A stretch of DNA of 64,000 bases. Origin: Chryseobacterium sediminis (GTDB lineage Bacteria; Bacteroidota; Bacteroidia; Flavobacteriales; Weeksellaceae). Positions within the stretch are counted from its first letter, which is position 1; every line of letters starts with the position of its first letter. Shown in pieces: positions 24,405 through 32,682 of this stretch. Both the position numbers and the translations under genes were made by a program. The DNA is taken from positions 496,001-560,000 of the forward strand of contig NZ_VUNZ01000002.1 in NCBI RefSeq assembly GCF_008386505.1. The letters run 5' to 3'. A model generated the notes under the pieces. The model did not search any database. It worked only from the letters and a program-made list of their open reading frames with translations, and was not told the DNA's origin.

Positions 24405-26021
24405 TTAGTTATATTGAATTTCCATTTCTTCCACAGAATCAAACTGCTCATTCCATTCATCTTCAATAAGATCCGGCATAAATACTTCCATGTATTTTTT
24501 ATTCAGCCTTACGGGATACTCATAATCATTAATAAAATAATGTGGCGTAAAAAACAGATTGTTTTGTAAATTCTCATAAGAGACAGAAACCAGTTTATTC
24601 AATAAAAATGTTCTGTTTTCCAGGGTAGCACTATATTTTTTCAGCCATTTGCCTGCATCTCGGTGGCTATACCAATCATGAAGAGCCTCAATAAATTTCT
24701 GTTCTCCTTTTGTTTGATATATGTTCAGTAATTGAATCAGCATTTCTTCTACTTCTGCTGTTACAACTCCTGTCATATTAAACCTGATTTTTATATTGAC
24801 TTTATTTTTATATTGATGGTAAACTCTCTGCAAAAAATCATGCGCTTCTCTACAGTATCCACATAAAGGACTTGTAATAAAAGTAATGGATACAGGAGCA
24901 TTTGGATTCCCCAGTAAGATAGGCTCAGCTTTTAAAACAAGAGGTTCTGTACTTGTCAGAATATTTTTGAAATAAGGATAATGTCTTATGTATCTTGAGT
25001 CAAATTCTGCGTCTTTCTTTAATTTCCCGTAGTTTATTAAGGCTTTTTTAATTAAAAAATACGTTCCTGCAAATGCAATTACTACCGCAGTCAAAATCAA
25101 AACTATTGAAAGATCAAGATGCATGTTATTTAGAATTCCTGTCGTATTAAATGCCAGATAAACAAGCTGCGTATAGATTACCCCAATAATACTTAAACAT
25201 ATTGGGCACCACTTCTTTTCTACTTTCATTTGAAAATAAACAGAATACAATGTAAACGGAATACATGCCAGCAAAGAAACGGCAATCAGAAAATAATAGT
25301 TGTTGATAAGCTCCTGATTGAAAACAAGCAGTGAAAAAAGTTGGGTTCCAAAAAGAAAAACACTTAGATCACTTAATTTGAACCCTGCAATCTTCCCTTT
25401 TTCAGAATTGATGATCTGGCTGCAACTTGATTTCTCACTACCATCACAAAATTGTGCAGAAAAACCTGACTCCAGCCCTAACTCTGTCTTTATAGCTTCA
25501 AAAGATAAGAGTAAACCCACCAGGATAATAGCCCCAAAACCACTTAAAAACCACCCCCCGATAAAATACAATATCATCAATACTGCACAAAAAATAAATG
25601 CTGGTAACAGTTTGTTATAAAAAGAATTTGTTGATTTTGTAACCTCCCCATTGTTTTCAGCAGCCAGTACTGCTCCTGTCCATAAACTTTGTATTTCAGA
25701 AAGGAGAATATTTTTTTGGATTCCTTCCTGATCAGTATATAAAATACTTTGTCCCTTTTTTTCAATATAGGATAAAATCAAATGCCTGTTTCCTACATCT
25801 AATATGGTAAGAAAAGTTTCTGGTAAATGATCAAAATCTTCAAAACCAATTGTAAAAGCCCCATTTGGAATACCAAAAAAGCCAAGAGCATCACTGAAAG
25901 CCAATAGACTTGGCGTTTCCGGATGAGATTCTACCTGATAGATATAATCATTCTTATCAATCTTTATATCAATTGATTTCAGATATAAAAAAACTGCATT
26001 AATTTCTTTTCTTAGTTCCAT
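24405..26021 (-). CDS. Degenerate C39-like / VKOR / DsbA-like thioredoxin fusion
   Basis: A 538-residue membrane protein with three parts. Residues 1-130 resemble a C39 peptidase domain (HPETPSLLAFSDALGFFGI, then NRHLILSYI and YTDQEG for the His and Asp region), but the catalytic Cys region is absent, so it may bind leaders rather than cut them. About 135-335 is a vitamin K epoxide reductase domain: membrane helices, the loop pair FCDGSEKSSCSQIINS, and WCPIC as active CxxC. About 365-530 is a DsbA-like thioredoxin domain with SPLCGYCREAHDF. Together these make and pass on disulfides. It stands between the GLPGLI gene and precursor A, in the same operon. Confidence 0.88.
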   Translation of the reverse strand: MELRKEINAVFLYLKSIDIKIDKNDYIYQVESHPETPSLLAFSDALGFFGIPNGAFTIGFEDFDHLPETFLTILDVGNRHLILSYIEKKGQSILYTDQEGIQKNILLSEIQSLWTGAVLAAENNGEVTKSTNSFYNKLLPAFIFCAVLMILYFIGGWFLSGFGAIILVGLLLSFEAIKTELGLESGFSAQFCDGSEKSSCSQIINSEKGKIAGFKLSDLSVFLFGTQLFSLLVFNQELINNYYFLIAVSLLACIPFTLYSVYFQMKVEKKWCPICLSIIGVIYTQLVYLAFNTTGILNNMHLDLSIVLILTAVVIAFAGTYFLIKKALINYGKLKKDAEFDSRYIRHYPYFKNILTSTEPLVLKAEPILLGNPNAPVSITFITSPLCGYCREAHDFLQRVYHQYKNKVNIKIRFNMTGVVTAEVEEMLIQLLNIYQTKGEQKFIEALHDWYSHRDAGKWLKKYSATLENRTFLLNKLVSVSYENLQNNLFFTPHYFINDYEYPVRLNKKYMEVFMPDLIEDEWNEQFDSVEEMEIQYN

Positions 26022-26044
26022 GGTTATAGTTTGAGTTATTTATA

Positions 26045-26824
26045 CTATTTCTCTATAGTATTATCATTATCCCTGTAATATTTTTTTATTGATTCTGCCT
26101 GACGATTCATTTTACTCATAATCTCCTCATTTTTAGAGACATCAGACATACTTTGCATCAGAACAGGCAGTGGATCTTTGATAAAGCTGGTTTTATTTTT
26201 AATGTAGGCTTCTTTTGACATCACAGCCTCATCCATTATTGATTCGGTGAACAATTTGTCCCGTACATTTTTTTTACTTCCTATGAATTTCCAGTGATAT
26301 TCATTATTCGTGTCGCTTAGTTCTACAATAAGCCCTGGAAGTCCCATAAAAATATAAGGACCATCAAAGACGGGAATCTCCTGAGTAAACCAGGCTATCC
26401 AATGTCTTCCTCCATAGTCTGTCTCTGCCTTTTGTGTCTGAAGTGTTCCTATGATTCTGTTCTCTGATGAAAGTTTCCATTGAATGTCAGCCGACTCTTT
26501 ATAAGAAATAGTCCCTATGAACAAATCATCTTTTACAGTAACCGATGGATTTTTAAGATCTTTCACCACTTTAAAGTTCATGGTTTCCAATGATAAAATG
26601 GGCAAATAAACCTGTGCGGCCAATAGAGAGTCCGACTCGCATTTTTCCTTTCGCATGAAGACGGATCCTCTCTCAAGACTATCCAGATAGAAAAGATCTT
26701 TCTTAAGGGTTTTATTTTTTGTAGAAGGTTTATAAGTAAGTTCATAATAAAAACGATGAACCTGCCCAGTACAGGCACAGGAAAATAAAACTATAAAAAA
26801 AACGAAAAGATTAACTTTTTTCAT
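26045..26824 (-). CDS. GLPGLI-family secreted protein
   Basis: A 259-residue protein with signal peptide ending near CACTGQ. The diagnostic motif YIFMGLPGLIVELSD gives the family its name; WIAWFTQEIPVFDGPY just before it is also conserved. GLPGLI proteins are Bacteroidota-specific, often encoded with small bacteriocin-like peptides or TonB receptors, and may act in the periplasm or outer membrane; the molecular role is unknown. It is the first gene of the precursor operon, behind a good promoter (26847-26875). Confidence 0.9.
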   Translation of the reverse strand: MKKVNLFVFFIVLFSCACTGQVHRFYYELTYKPSTKNKTLKKDLFYLDSLERGSVFMRKEKCESDSLLAAQVYLPILSLETMNFKVVKDLKNPSVTVKDDLFIGTISYKESADIQWKLSSENRIIGTLQTQKAETDYGGRHWIAWFTQEIPVFDGPYIFMGLPGLIVELSDTNNEYHWKFIGSKKNVRDKLFTESIMDEAVMSKEAYIKNKTSFIKDPLPVLMQSMSDVSKNEEIMSKMNRQAESIKKYYRDNDNTIEK

Positions 26825-26846
26825 TTAGGTCTTCATGGTACTGAGC

Positions 26847-26875
26847 CAAATATATCTCTTTTTGTGGAAATACAA
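26847..26875 (-). promoter_or_regulatory. Promoter of the RiPP-like operon
   Basis: On the minus strand a -7 box TATATTTG (26847-26854) is preceded after 18 bases by TTG (26873-26875), a good fit to the Bacteroidota sigma-A promoter. The leader would be about 16 bases. Confidence 0.6.
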
Positions 26876-27045
26876 TGCTTCTGAAGTTATTTACAGCAAA
26901 GAAAATTTTGAAAACAACATTATTGTCTCTAAATGATATTATAAATCAAATAGATAACCTTTTTTCTGCAAAAAAAGGTATTTTTTAAAGAAATTTACAA
27001 ATATCCTTTATCGGTGAAAAAAAACAGCAAAAACTAAATTATGGA
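26876..27045. other. Intergenic stretch without a gene
   Basis: The 306-base gap between the GLPGLI gene and nth holds the operon promoter at the left and the nth terminator at the right. Between them I see only AT-rich sequence without a conserved open frame or RNA. Confidence 0.5.
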
Positions 27046-27074
27046 ATAAAAAAAAACACCACTAAATGGTGTTT
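27046..27074 (-). terminator. Terminator of nth
   Basis: AAACACCA (27054-27061) pairs with TGGTGTTT (27067-27074). The A-run at 27046-27056 becomes a U-run in the leftward transcript. Confidence 0.8.
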
Positions 27075-27130
27075 ATATGACCCGATTGTCAACTAAAAAC
27101 AGTTGCAAAAATCTTAAATAATGTTAAAAG

Positions 27131-27751
27131 TTATTTTTCAAACATCATTTTCGTAATAAAATCTTTCTCCCCTTTTCCTCTTGCCGGAGAATATTCTCTT
27201 CCATAAAAAATGATCTGAAGATGAAGTTTATTCCATACTTCTTCAGGAAATAAGTTTTTGGCGTCACGTTCTGTTTCTACAACATTTTTTCCTGAGGTAA
27301 GTTTCCATTGTGTCATCAGACGATGAATGTGTGTATCCACAGGAAAAGCGGGAAATCCAAAACCTTGACTCATTACTACTGACGCCGTTTTGTGTCCTAC
27401 TCCCGGAAGGGCTTCCAATTCTTCATAAGTCTGTGGTACAATACCGTTATGCCTTTCCAATAGAAGTTCAGCCATTTTTTTCAGGTTTTTGGCTTTCGTA
27501 TTAGATAATCCTATTTCTTTGATTAGCTCTTTGATTTCAAATTCTTCTAGCTTAGCCATTCTTTGTGGCGTTCCCGCTACTGCAAAAAGGTCGGGTGTAA
27601 CCTGATTTACCTTTTTATCTGTGGTTTGTGCAGAAAGTGCTACGGCAACCATCAATGTATAGGGATCCGTGTGGTCTAACGGAATAGGTGTTGTAGGATA
27701 TAATTTTTCCAGTTCTGTCTGAACCAGCTCAGCTCTTTGTTTTTTTGTCAT
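27131..27751 (-). CDS. nth: Endonuclease III-like DNA glycosylase without iron-sulfur ligands
   Basis: About 206 residues. The helix-hairpin-helix-GPD core is intact: LSAQTTDKKVNQVTP, LEALPGVGHKTASVVM with the catalytic Lys, and FPVDTHIHRLMTQW with the catalytic Asp. It removes oxidised pyrimidines and nicks abasic sites. The usual C-terminal C-x6-C-x2-C-x5-C iron-sulfur loop is absent: after FYGREYSPARGKGEKDF the protein ends with no Cys. Start ATG 27751 is preferred over 27772, because the -7 box at 27770-27777 overlaps the latter. Confidence 0.93.
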   Translation of the reverse strand: MTKKQRAELVQTELEKLYPTTPIPLDHTDPYTLMVAVALSAQTTDKKVNQVTPDLFAVAGTPQRMAKLEEFEIKELIKEIGLSNTKAKNLKKMAELLLERHNGIVPQTYEELEALPGVGHKTASVVMSQGFGFPAFPVDTHIHRLMTQWKLTSGKNVVETERDAKNLFPEEVWNKLHLQIIFYGREYSPARGKGEKDFITKMMFEK

Positions 27752-27759
27752 GTAACCCT

Positions 27760-27777
27760 TAAATTTGAACAAAATTA
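27760..27777. promoter_or_regulatory. Overlapping divergent -7 elements of bcp and nth
   Basis: Plus strand 27760-27767 reads TAAATTTG (for bcp); minus strand 27770-27777 reads TAATTTTG (for nth). Both match TAnnTTTG exactly and lie face to face within 18 bases. Confidence 0.6.
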
Positions 27778-27784
27778 AATCATT

Positions 27785-28234
27785 ATGCTGAAAGTTGGAG
27801 ATAAATTACCTGAATTTGAAGAACTCAACCAAGATGGAGAAACAATAACCTCATCAAAATTAATCGGAAAAAAACTAGTGGTTTTCTTCTATCCGCAGGC
27901 AAATACACCAACCTGCACCGTAGAAGCCTGTAATCTGAGTGATAACCATACTAAGCTTAAAAAGGCGGGATTCCAATTATTGGGAATAAGCGGTGATTCT
28001 GTAAAAAAGCAGAAGAATTTTCACAGTAAATTTGCTTTTCCTTATGATCTTATTGCGGATGAAAACCGTAATATCATTGAAAAATTCGGGGTATGGCAGG
28101 AGAAAAAAACGTTTGGGAAAACCTATATGGGAATTGTAAGAACCACTTTTATTTTTGATGAAAATGGCATTTGTACAAGAGTGATTGAAAAAGTGACTTC
28201 AAAGACTGCAGCGGAGCAGATTCTGGAAGGATAA
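27785..28234 (+). CDS. bcp: Thioredoxin-dependent peroxiredoxin (BCP/PrxQ type)
   Basis: A 149-residue cytosolic enzyme reducing hydrogen peroxide and organic peroxides. VVFFYPQANTPTCTVEACNL contains the peroxidatic Cys (in TPTCT, where TPGCT is more usual) and the resolving Cys five residues on, as in 1-Cys/atypical 2-Cys PrxQ. LLGISGDSVKKQKNFHSKF and FIFDENG follow the family pattern. It is divergent from nth, so the two DNA/oxidation-damage genes share a short promoter region. Confidence 0.95.
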   Translation: MLKVGDKLPEFEELNQDGETITSSKLIGKKLVVFFYPQANTPTCTVEACNLSDNHTKLKKAGFQLLGISGDSVKKQKNFHSKFAFPYDLIADENRNIIEKFGVWQEKKTFGKTYMGIVRTTFIFDENGICTRVIEKVTSKTAAEQILEG

Positions 28235-28255
28235 TTTTTTTTGAACAACAATATT

Positions 28256-28294
28256 AAAAAAGCTTTCACAGCGATTTGTGAAAGCTTTTTATAT
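28256..28294. terminator. Bidirectional terminator between bcp and an acetyltransferase gene
   Basis: AAAAAGCTTTCACA (28257-28270) pairs perfectly with TGTGAAAGCTTTTT (28277-28290), a 14-base stem with a 6-base loop. Confidence 0.9.
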
Positions 28295-28297
28295 TAT

Positions 28298-28831
28298 TTA
28301 TTCAGTTTCGTAATAGTTCAATTCTTCAGTTTCTCCGGGAAGAGTTACATATTTTTTAAACCTTAGCCCCAATTTTTCGATCAGCTTCTGAGAAGAAACA
28401 TTATCTTTTGAAATAATGGCTGATATTTTTGATAGTCCAAACTCATCCATCCCAATAGATTTGACCTTCTGAGCTGCTTCAAAAGCGTATCCTTTGCCTT
28501 CAAACTCTTCCAGTAGAGAATATCCGATATCTACAATATCAAGCCCTTCTCTTTCAAAGATTCCCACTGCTCCTACTTTTTCATTTCCTTCTTTAGTTAC
28601 TAAAAGATAGTTCCCAAATCCAAGTCTTTCAATCTGTGGAGCAAATCTGTTCAGGATATAGTTTTCAGCATCCTCAATACTATTAACATTACGGTTGCCG
28701 ATATGTTGAATAAATTTTGGTCTGTTATAAAGTTCAAAAACGAAGTCTCTGTCTTCACGGGACATTGGGCGAAGTATTAACCGCTCTGTCTCATAAGTAT
28801 TATCTGCGCTTGGGTGTTTTTTTGGGCTCAT
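28298..28831 (-). CDS. GNAT-family N-acetyltransferase (RimJ/RimL type)
   Basis: A 177-residue protein with TYETERLILRPMSREDRDFVF at the start, GAVGIFEREGLDIVDIGYSLLEEFEGKGYAFEAA in the middle (acetyl-CoA loop) and ISAIISKDNVSSQKLIEKLG near the end. Acetyltransferase with unknown acceptor. It overlaps the 3' end of the preceding gene by 32 bases; the first ten residues (MSPKKHPSAD) are therefore encoded in both frames. It is the last gene of a five-gene leftward operon. Confidence 0.9.
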   Translation of the reverse strand: MSPKKHPSADNTYETERLILRPMSREDRDFVFELYNRPKFIQHIGNRNVNSIEDAENYILNRFAPQIERLGFGNYLLVTKEGNEKVGAVGIFEREGLDIVDIGYSLLEEFEGKGYAFEAAQKVKSIGMDEFGLSKISAIISKDNVSSQKLIEKLGLRFKKYVTLPGETEELNYYETE

Positions 28832-29462
28832 CTTTCTTTGGTTCTTCTTTTTTTTCGATTTTTAAAAGTCTCGGGTTATTAGTACACTTTTTATTGTAAA
28901 GCTCAATATAGGTTCCATTGTCCTTCACGTTGCTTACAGCTCCTGTAGATTTATTTACAGTTACCGTATAATGTGTTTTTTGGTAAGGACACTCCTTTGA
29001 GGTCAATTTTCCAAGATCAAGATAATAATTCGATTTGTCTTCATGATAGTTGCCTGCAAGATCCTTGAACTCTTCATCTACCATGTAGCCTTCAGCAGCC
29101 AGCACTACAGCCGCTTCCTGGGCATTATCAATCCGATCTACAAATTTTTTAAGGCCTTCAACATCAGTAACGTAATTTACTTTACCTCCTTCTGAATAAG
29201 CAATATAATAAAAGCTGTCTTCGTTAGGAAAAAGATTGAATCCAGAGAACTGAGGGACATAATCCACCTTACCCGAAATCTTTATTTCCTGACCTTTTCC
29301 GTAGCTGTTGTATACCAATATCCATGAGTCTACCCTATTACTTGGGTTCAACTGTTGTAAAATATTCGGAATGCTTGAAAATTTTTTCTTCTCCTGAGAA
29401 AATCCTAAGACTCCCAAAAGTAAAAATATAAGAATTGTAATTCGGGTTGCAGCTTTAATCAT
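28800..29462 (-). CDS. Secreted hypothetical protein
   Basis: A 220-residue protein with signal peptide ILIFLLLGVLGFSQ. The body has no recognised domain. It contains one Cys in KECPYQKTHYTV and one in NKKCTNNP, which could form a disulfide outside the cytoplasm, and ends in a Lys/Pro/Glu-rich tail (EEPKKDEPKKTPKRR). It lies 32 bases after manC and overlaps the acetyltransferase gene. Unknown function. Confidence 0.72.
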   Translation of the reverse strand: MIKAATRITILIFLLLGVLGFSQEKKKFSSIPNILQQLNPSNRVDSWILVYNSYGKGQEIKISGKVDYVPQFSGFNLFPNEDSFYYIAYSEGGKVNYVTDVEGLKKFVDRIDNAQEAAVVLAAEGYMVDEEFKDLAGNYHEDKSNYYLDLGKLTSKECPYQKTHYTVTVNKSTGAVSNVKDNGTYIELYNKKCTNNPRLLKIEKKEEPKKDEPKKTPKRR

Positions 29463-29494
29463 AATTTAAAAATCAGCAGAAAATATACCAAATA

Positions 29495-30577
29495 TTACAT
29501 AAACTTATCCCCTTTCTTAAAGTTCTTTAAGTCTAGGACATAGTCTTTTATAAGCTGATCGTTATCCCTCGGACAGATAAGAAGTGCTTTATCGGTATCT
29601 ACAACAATGTAGTTTTCAAGACCGTCAATAATTACTGCCTTGTTATTATTTCTTAAACGGATAATGTTTCCTTTTGAATTATAGGAAAGTAAATGCTTTA
29701 ATTTCACAGCATTTCCATCTTTATCCTTTTCTGTATTTTCGTATACAGAGGTCCATGTTCCCAAATCACTCCATCCTAAATCTGATGGAATAACATATAC
29801 ATTCTTTGCTTTTTCTAAAATCCCATTATCGATAGAGATTTTCTGAACTTTTGGATAAATGGTTTCAATACAGCTGTTTTCCTTTTCTGAGTTGTATTCG
29901 CAAGCCATAAAATGCTGCATCATCTCAGGAAGATAAAGATCAAAAGCATGGTGAATACTTTTTACGTTCCATATAAAAATACCTGCATTCCAAAGGAAAT
30001 CACCACTTTCTAAGAAACTTTGGGCAATTTCAAGGATAGGTTTTTCTGTGAATGTTTTAACCTTAAAATAGTCAGAACCCTTCTTTTCTACAAATTGAAT
30101 GTAACCATAGCCCGTATCAGGTCTTGTTGGAGTAATCCCTAATGTTACCAGATAATCATGTTTTGAAGCCACCTCAAATGCCAGCTCCACTTTTTCCAAA
30201 AACACGTCCTCTTTAAGGATCAGGTGATCTGCCGGAAGCACAATCATTGTTGCATCCGGATTAATCTCAGCAATCTTGTTGGCCATATACAGGTTACATG
30301 CAGCCGTATTCTTCATAAGTGGTTCACCCACAATATTTTCTTCAGGAATCTCCGGAAGCTGCTGATGGGAAAGAGCCACATACTCTTTATTCGTGATCAC
30401 GAATATTTGCTCTTTAGGAATTACCTTGCTGATTCTGTCATAGGTCTGCTGAATCATAGTACGCCCGGTACCTAAAATATCCTGAAACTGTTTTGGAAAT
30501 TTCTGCGTACTCATTGGCCAGAACCGGCTCCCGATTCCTCCCGCCATTATAACACAGTATCTATCTGATTTTAACAT
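29495..30577 (-). CDS. manC: Mannose-1-phosphate guanylyltransferase
   Basis: A 360-residue enzyme making GDP-mannose from mannose 1-phosphate and GTP for polysaccharide or glycoprotein synthesis. The nucleotide-binding motif VIMAGGIGSRFWPMSTQKFP is at the start; VLPADHLI, YGYIQF, FTEKPILE, WNAGIFIWNV and LGWSDLGTWTSVYE follow in the expected order. It is the short form without the C-terminal isomerase domain. It starts 2 bases after the SprT-like gene. Confidence 0.95.
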   Translation of the reverse strand: MLKSDRYCVIMAGGIGSRFWPMSTQKFPKQFQDILGTGRTMIQQTYDRISKVIPKEQIFVITNKEYVALSHQQLPEIPEENIVGEPLMKNTAACNLYMANKIAEINPDATMIVLPADHLILKEDVFLEKVELAFEVASKHDYLVTLGITPTRPDTGYGYIQFVEKKGSDYFKVKTFTEKPILEIAQSFLESGDFLWNAGIFIWNVKSIHHAFDLYLPEMMQHFMACEYNSEKENSCIETIYPKVQKISIDNGILEKAKNVYVIPSDLGWSDLGTWTSVYENTEKDKDGNAVKLKHLLSYNSKGNIIRLRNNNKAVIIDGLENYIVVDTDKALLICPRDNDQLIKDYVLDLKNFKKGDKFM

Positions 30578-30579
30578 TC

Positions 30580-31173
30580 TTAGCTACATTTTTCTACCCT
30601 AGCTAATGGCTTGAAAGAATACTTCCTTCCAGTAGCCAGGTTCTTACAAAGATAGTTTTTTTTAACTAGACCTTCTAATAAATACTTTTCGTTGCGGTAT
30701 ATAAAAAACTCACCCTTCTGAAGTTCTTCGATAAAATGAAGAGTATCATCTTGTTTCTCAGTATGAAAATACCTTACCAGATCAGGGCTGGCCATGAAGT
30801 TTGCTTTGGGAGATTTTGAAAATTTTATAATGATTGGCTTTAGCTCTTCATCATAAATTTCAAGGCTTTCAAGGAGCATATTTCTGAAGGTTTCTTTCCA
30901 TTCACTGCCATGAGGAGAGATTTTTCGTCCATATTTTTCAAACGCAATCAGGTGTGCAAGTTCATGGGTCAGTACAAAGAAAAAAAGCTGTGGGGTAAGT
31001 GTAGAGTTTACCGTAATTTCATGGGAATTATCCGGAAGCTTTCTGTAATCTCCCAGCTTTGAATTTCTGTTTCTAGTAACCTTTATATGTATATAGTAAT
31101 CTGAAAACCAGATTCTTAAATATTTAAGAGTATTGTTTTTAGGTAAATATTTTTCTAATGATTGAATTGGCAT
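30580..31173 (-). CDS. SprT-like zinc metalloprotease domain protein
   Basis: A 197-residue soluble protein. The zinc motif is FVLTHELAHLIAFEKYG (HExxH), followed by HGSEWKETFRNML, which holds the third ligand region of SprT/Spartan proteins. The C-terminal part (FFIYRNEKYLLEGLVKKNYLCKN) resembles the zinc-ribbon-like tail but has few Cys. Its substrate is unknown; Spartan relatives cleave proteins crosslinked to DNA. It lies between tolC-like and manC genes with 1-2 base gaps. Confidence 0.88.
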   Translation of the reverse strand: MPIQSLEKYLPKNNTLKYLRIWFSDYYIHIKVTRNRNSKLGDYRKLPDNSHEITVNSTLTPQLFFFVLTHELAHLIAFEKYGRKISPHGSEWKETFRNMLLESLEIYDEELKPIIIKFSKSPKANFMASPDLVRYFHTEKQDDTLHFIEELQKGEFFIYRNEKYLLEGLVKKNYLCKNLATGRKYSFKPLARVEKCS

Positions 31174-31174
31174 T

Positions 31175-32497
31175 TTACAAACTTAGTGGAATTCCTGCAT
31201 AGAAGTTCAATAGTTTAAGACTAAAAAGATAATTATATTTCGCCTGCGCTACTGATCCCTGTGCATTTGCATAATTATTTCTTGCGACATTGACATCATA
31301 AATGGTTGTTCTTCCTGCAGCATAACTTTTGTCCGCAAAATCAAGAGCCAGCTTGGAACTTTTCTCGGCCTCTACAGCTGCCAGGTAATTTTCATAATTG
31401 GCGTCTGCATCAAACTGAGCTTTCTGTACATTCTGTCTTACGGTCTGTTTCTGCTGCTCCAGTGTATTTTTAGCAAGACTTTCGTTAACCTTGGACTGCT
31501 CTACCTGTAATTTTGTTTTTCCTTTATTGAAGATAGGGATATTAAGGGACAATCCTACATTTTGCCCAAACTGATCTTTATATTGTTCAAAAAAAGTTCC
31601 CTGCACAGTACCCGGTATAGGATCAAACTGCCTGTTATAGAAAGTGTTAAGACCAGCACTCGCCGTTAATGTAGGCCAGAATGCTGTTTTGCTTACCTCA
31701 GTTTGTGCTTCGGCAGATCTTATACGGCTTTCCGCTGCTTTTATCTGAGGTTGTATCTCATAAGCCGTTGCAAGCACTTCATCTACATTAGCAAGCTGTA
31801 AATCAAGATTTTCTGAAATATTTACATCTTCCACATCAAAACCTTTATAATCTGACAGTTGTAAAAGCTGAGCGATGGCAAACAAAGCACGTCCAACATT
31901 TACTTCTGCGGTTTTAAGGTTTTGTTTCTCTCTTGCTAGTGCCGCTTCAGCCTCAGCTAAAACCGTCTGTGCAGTGGTTCCAACCTGAGTTGTAATTTTA
32001 GCTCTGTCAAACTGTTTCTGAGCATTTCCCACAGCACTCTGAGAGATTTTAACAATCTCTTTATTCAACAAAGTGGTTAGATATTGTTGAGCAATCTGAA
32101 GAGAAATATCATTTTTAATGGTTTCAATGTCGTATTGACTTGCTTCTACATCAAACTGAGCTTTTCGTACATTCTTCTCTAATCTTCCATTATTATAAAG
32201 CAAGATATCGGCTCCCAGACCAACACTGTTATTGAATCTATCATTTCTAAAGCTTCCGGCTCCTAATGATCCTTGCCCGAAACTCACCCCAGTCGTCATA
32301 CTCCCTGTTACTGAAGGCAAATATTCTTTTTGAGCTGCTTTAAGATTGTATTCCTGGTTTTGTTTGTTATACTGATTTTGGATAACCTGAAGATTATGCT
32401 CCACTGCATAGCTTACACATTCTTTTAAGGACCATTTCTTCTGAGCGCTTAAACCCAGATAACCTAATCCAAAAACGATGATCCAAACTTTTTTCAT
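31175..32497 (-). CDS. TolC-family outer-membrane efflux protein
   Basis: A 440-residue protein with signal peptide (GLGYLGLSAQ). It has two OEP repeats, each with long coiled-coil helices rich in Ala and Gln, as in LKAAQKEYLPSVTGSM and AESRIRSAEAQTEVSK. The conserved C-terminal segment RTTIYDVNVARNNYANAQ is typical. TolC-type trimers form the outer-membrane channel of efflux or type I secretion systems, but no membrane-fusion or pump gene is adjacent. It is the first gene of the operon and could serve as a general exit duct. Confidence 0.92.
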   Translation of the reverse strand: MKKVWIIVFGLGYLGLSAQKKWSLKECVSYAVEHNLQVIQNQYNKQNQEYNLKAAQKEYLPSVTGSMTTGVSFGQGSLGAGSFRNDRFNNSVGLGADILLYNNGRLEKNVRKAQFDVEASQYDIETIKNDISLQIAQQYLTTLLNKEIVKISQSAVGNAQKQFDRAKITTQVGTTAQTVLAEAEAALAREKQNLKTAEVNVGRALFAIAQLLQLSDYKGFDVEDVNISENLDLQLANVDEVLATAYEIQPQIKAAESRIRSAEAQTEVSKTAFWPTLTASAGLNTFYNRQFDPIPGTVQGTFFEQYKDQFGQNVGLSLNIPIFNKGKTKLQVEQSKVNESLAKNTLEQQKQTVRQNVQKAQFDADANYENYLAAVEAEKSSKLALDFADKSYAAGRTTIYDVNVARNNYANAQGSVAQAKYNYLFSLKLLNFYAGIPLSL

Positions 32498-32682
32498 ATT
32501 ATGTAGATGTTTATTTGTTTTTAATGGTCATATGGAATCGTGTCATCTTCATCAGTATTGTAACTTGTAAATCACAGCGACTTCATATTAAGATTTTTCA
32601 ATATTAGACGAATTAAATATAAAAAAGTTACAGATTGAAAAATTATATTTTTTTTTAAGAAAACTTTTGGGAATTTTGCACC

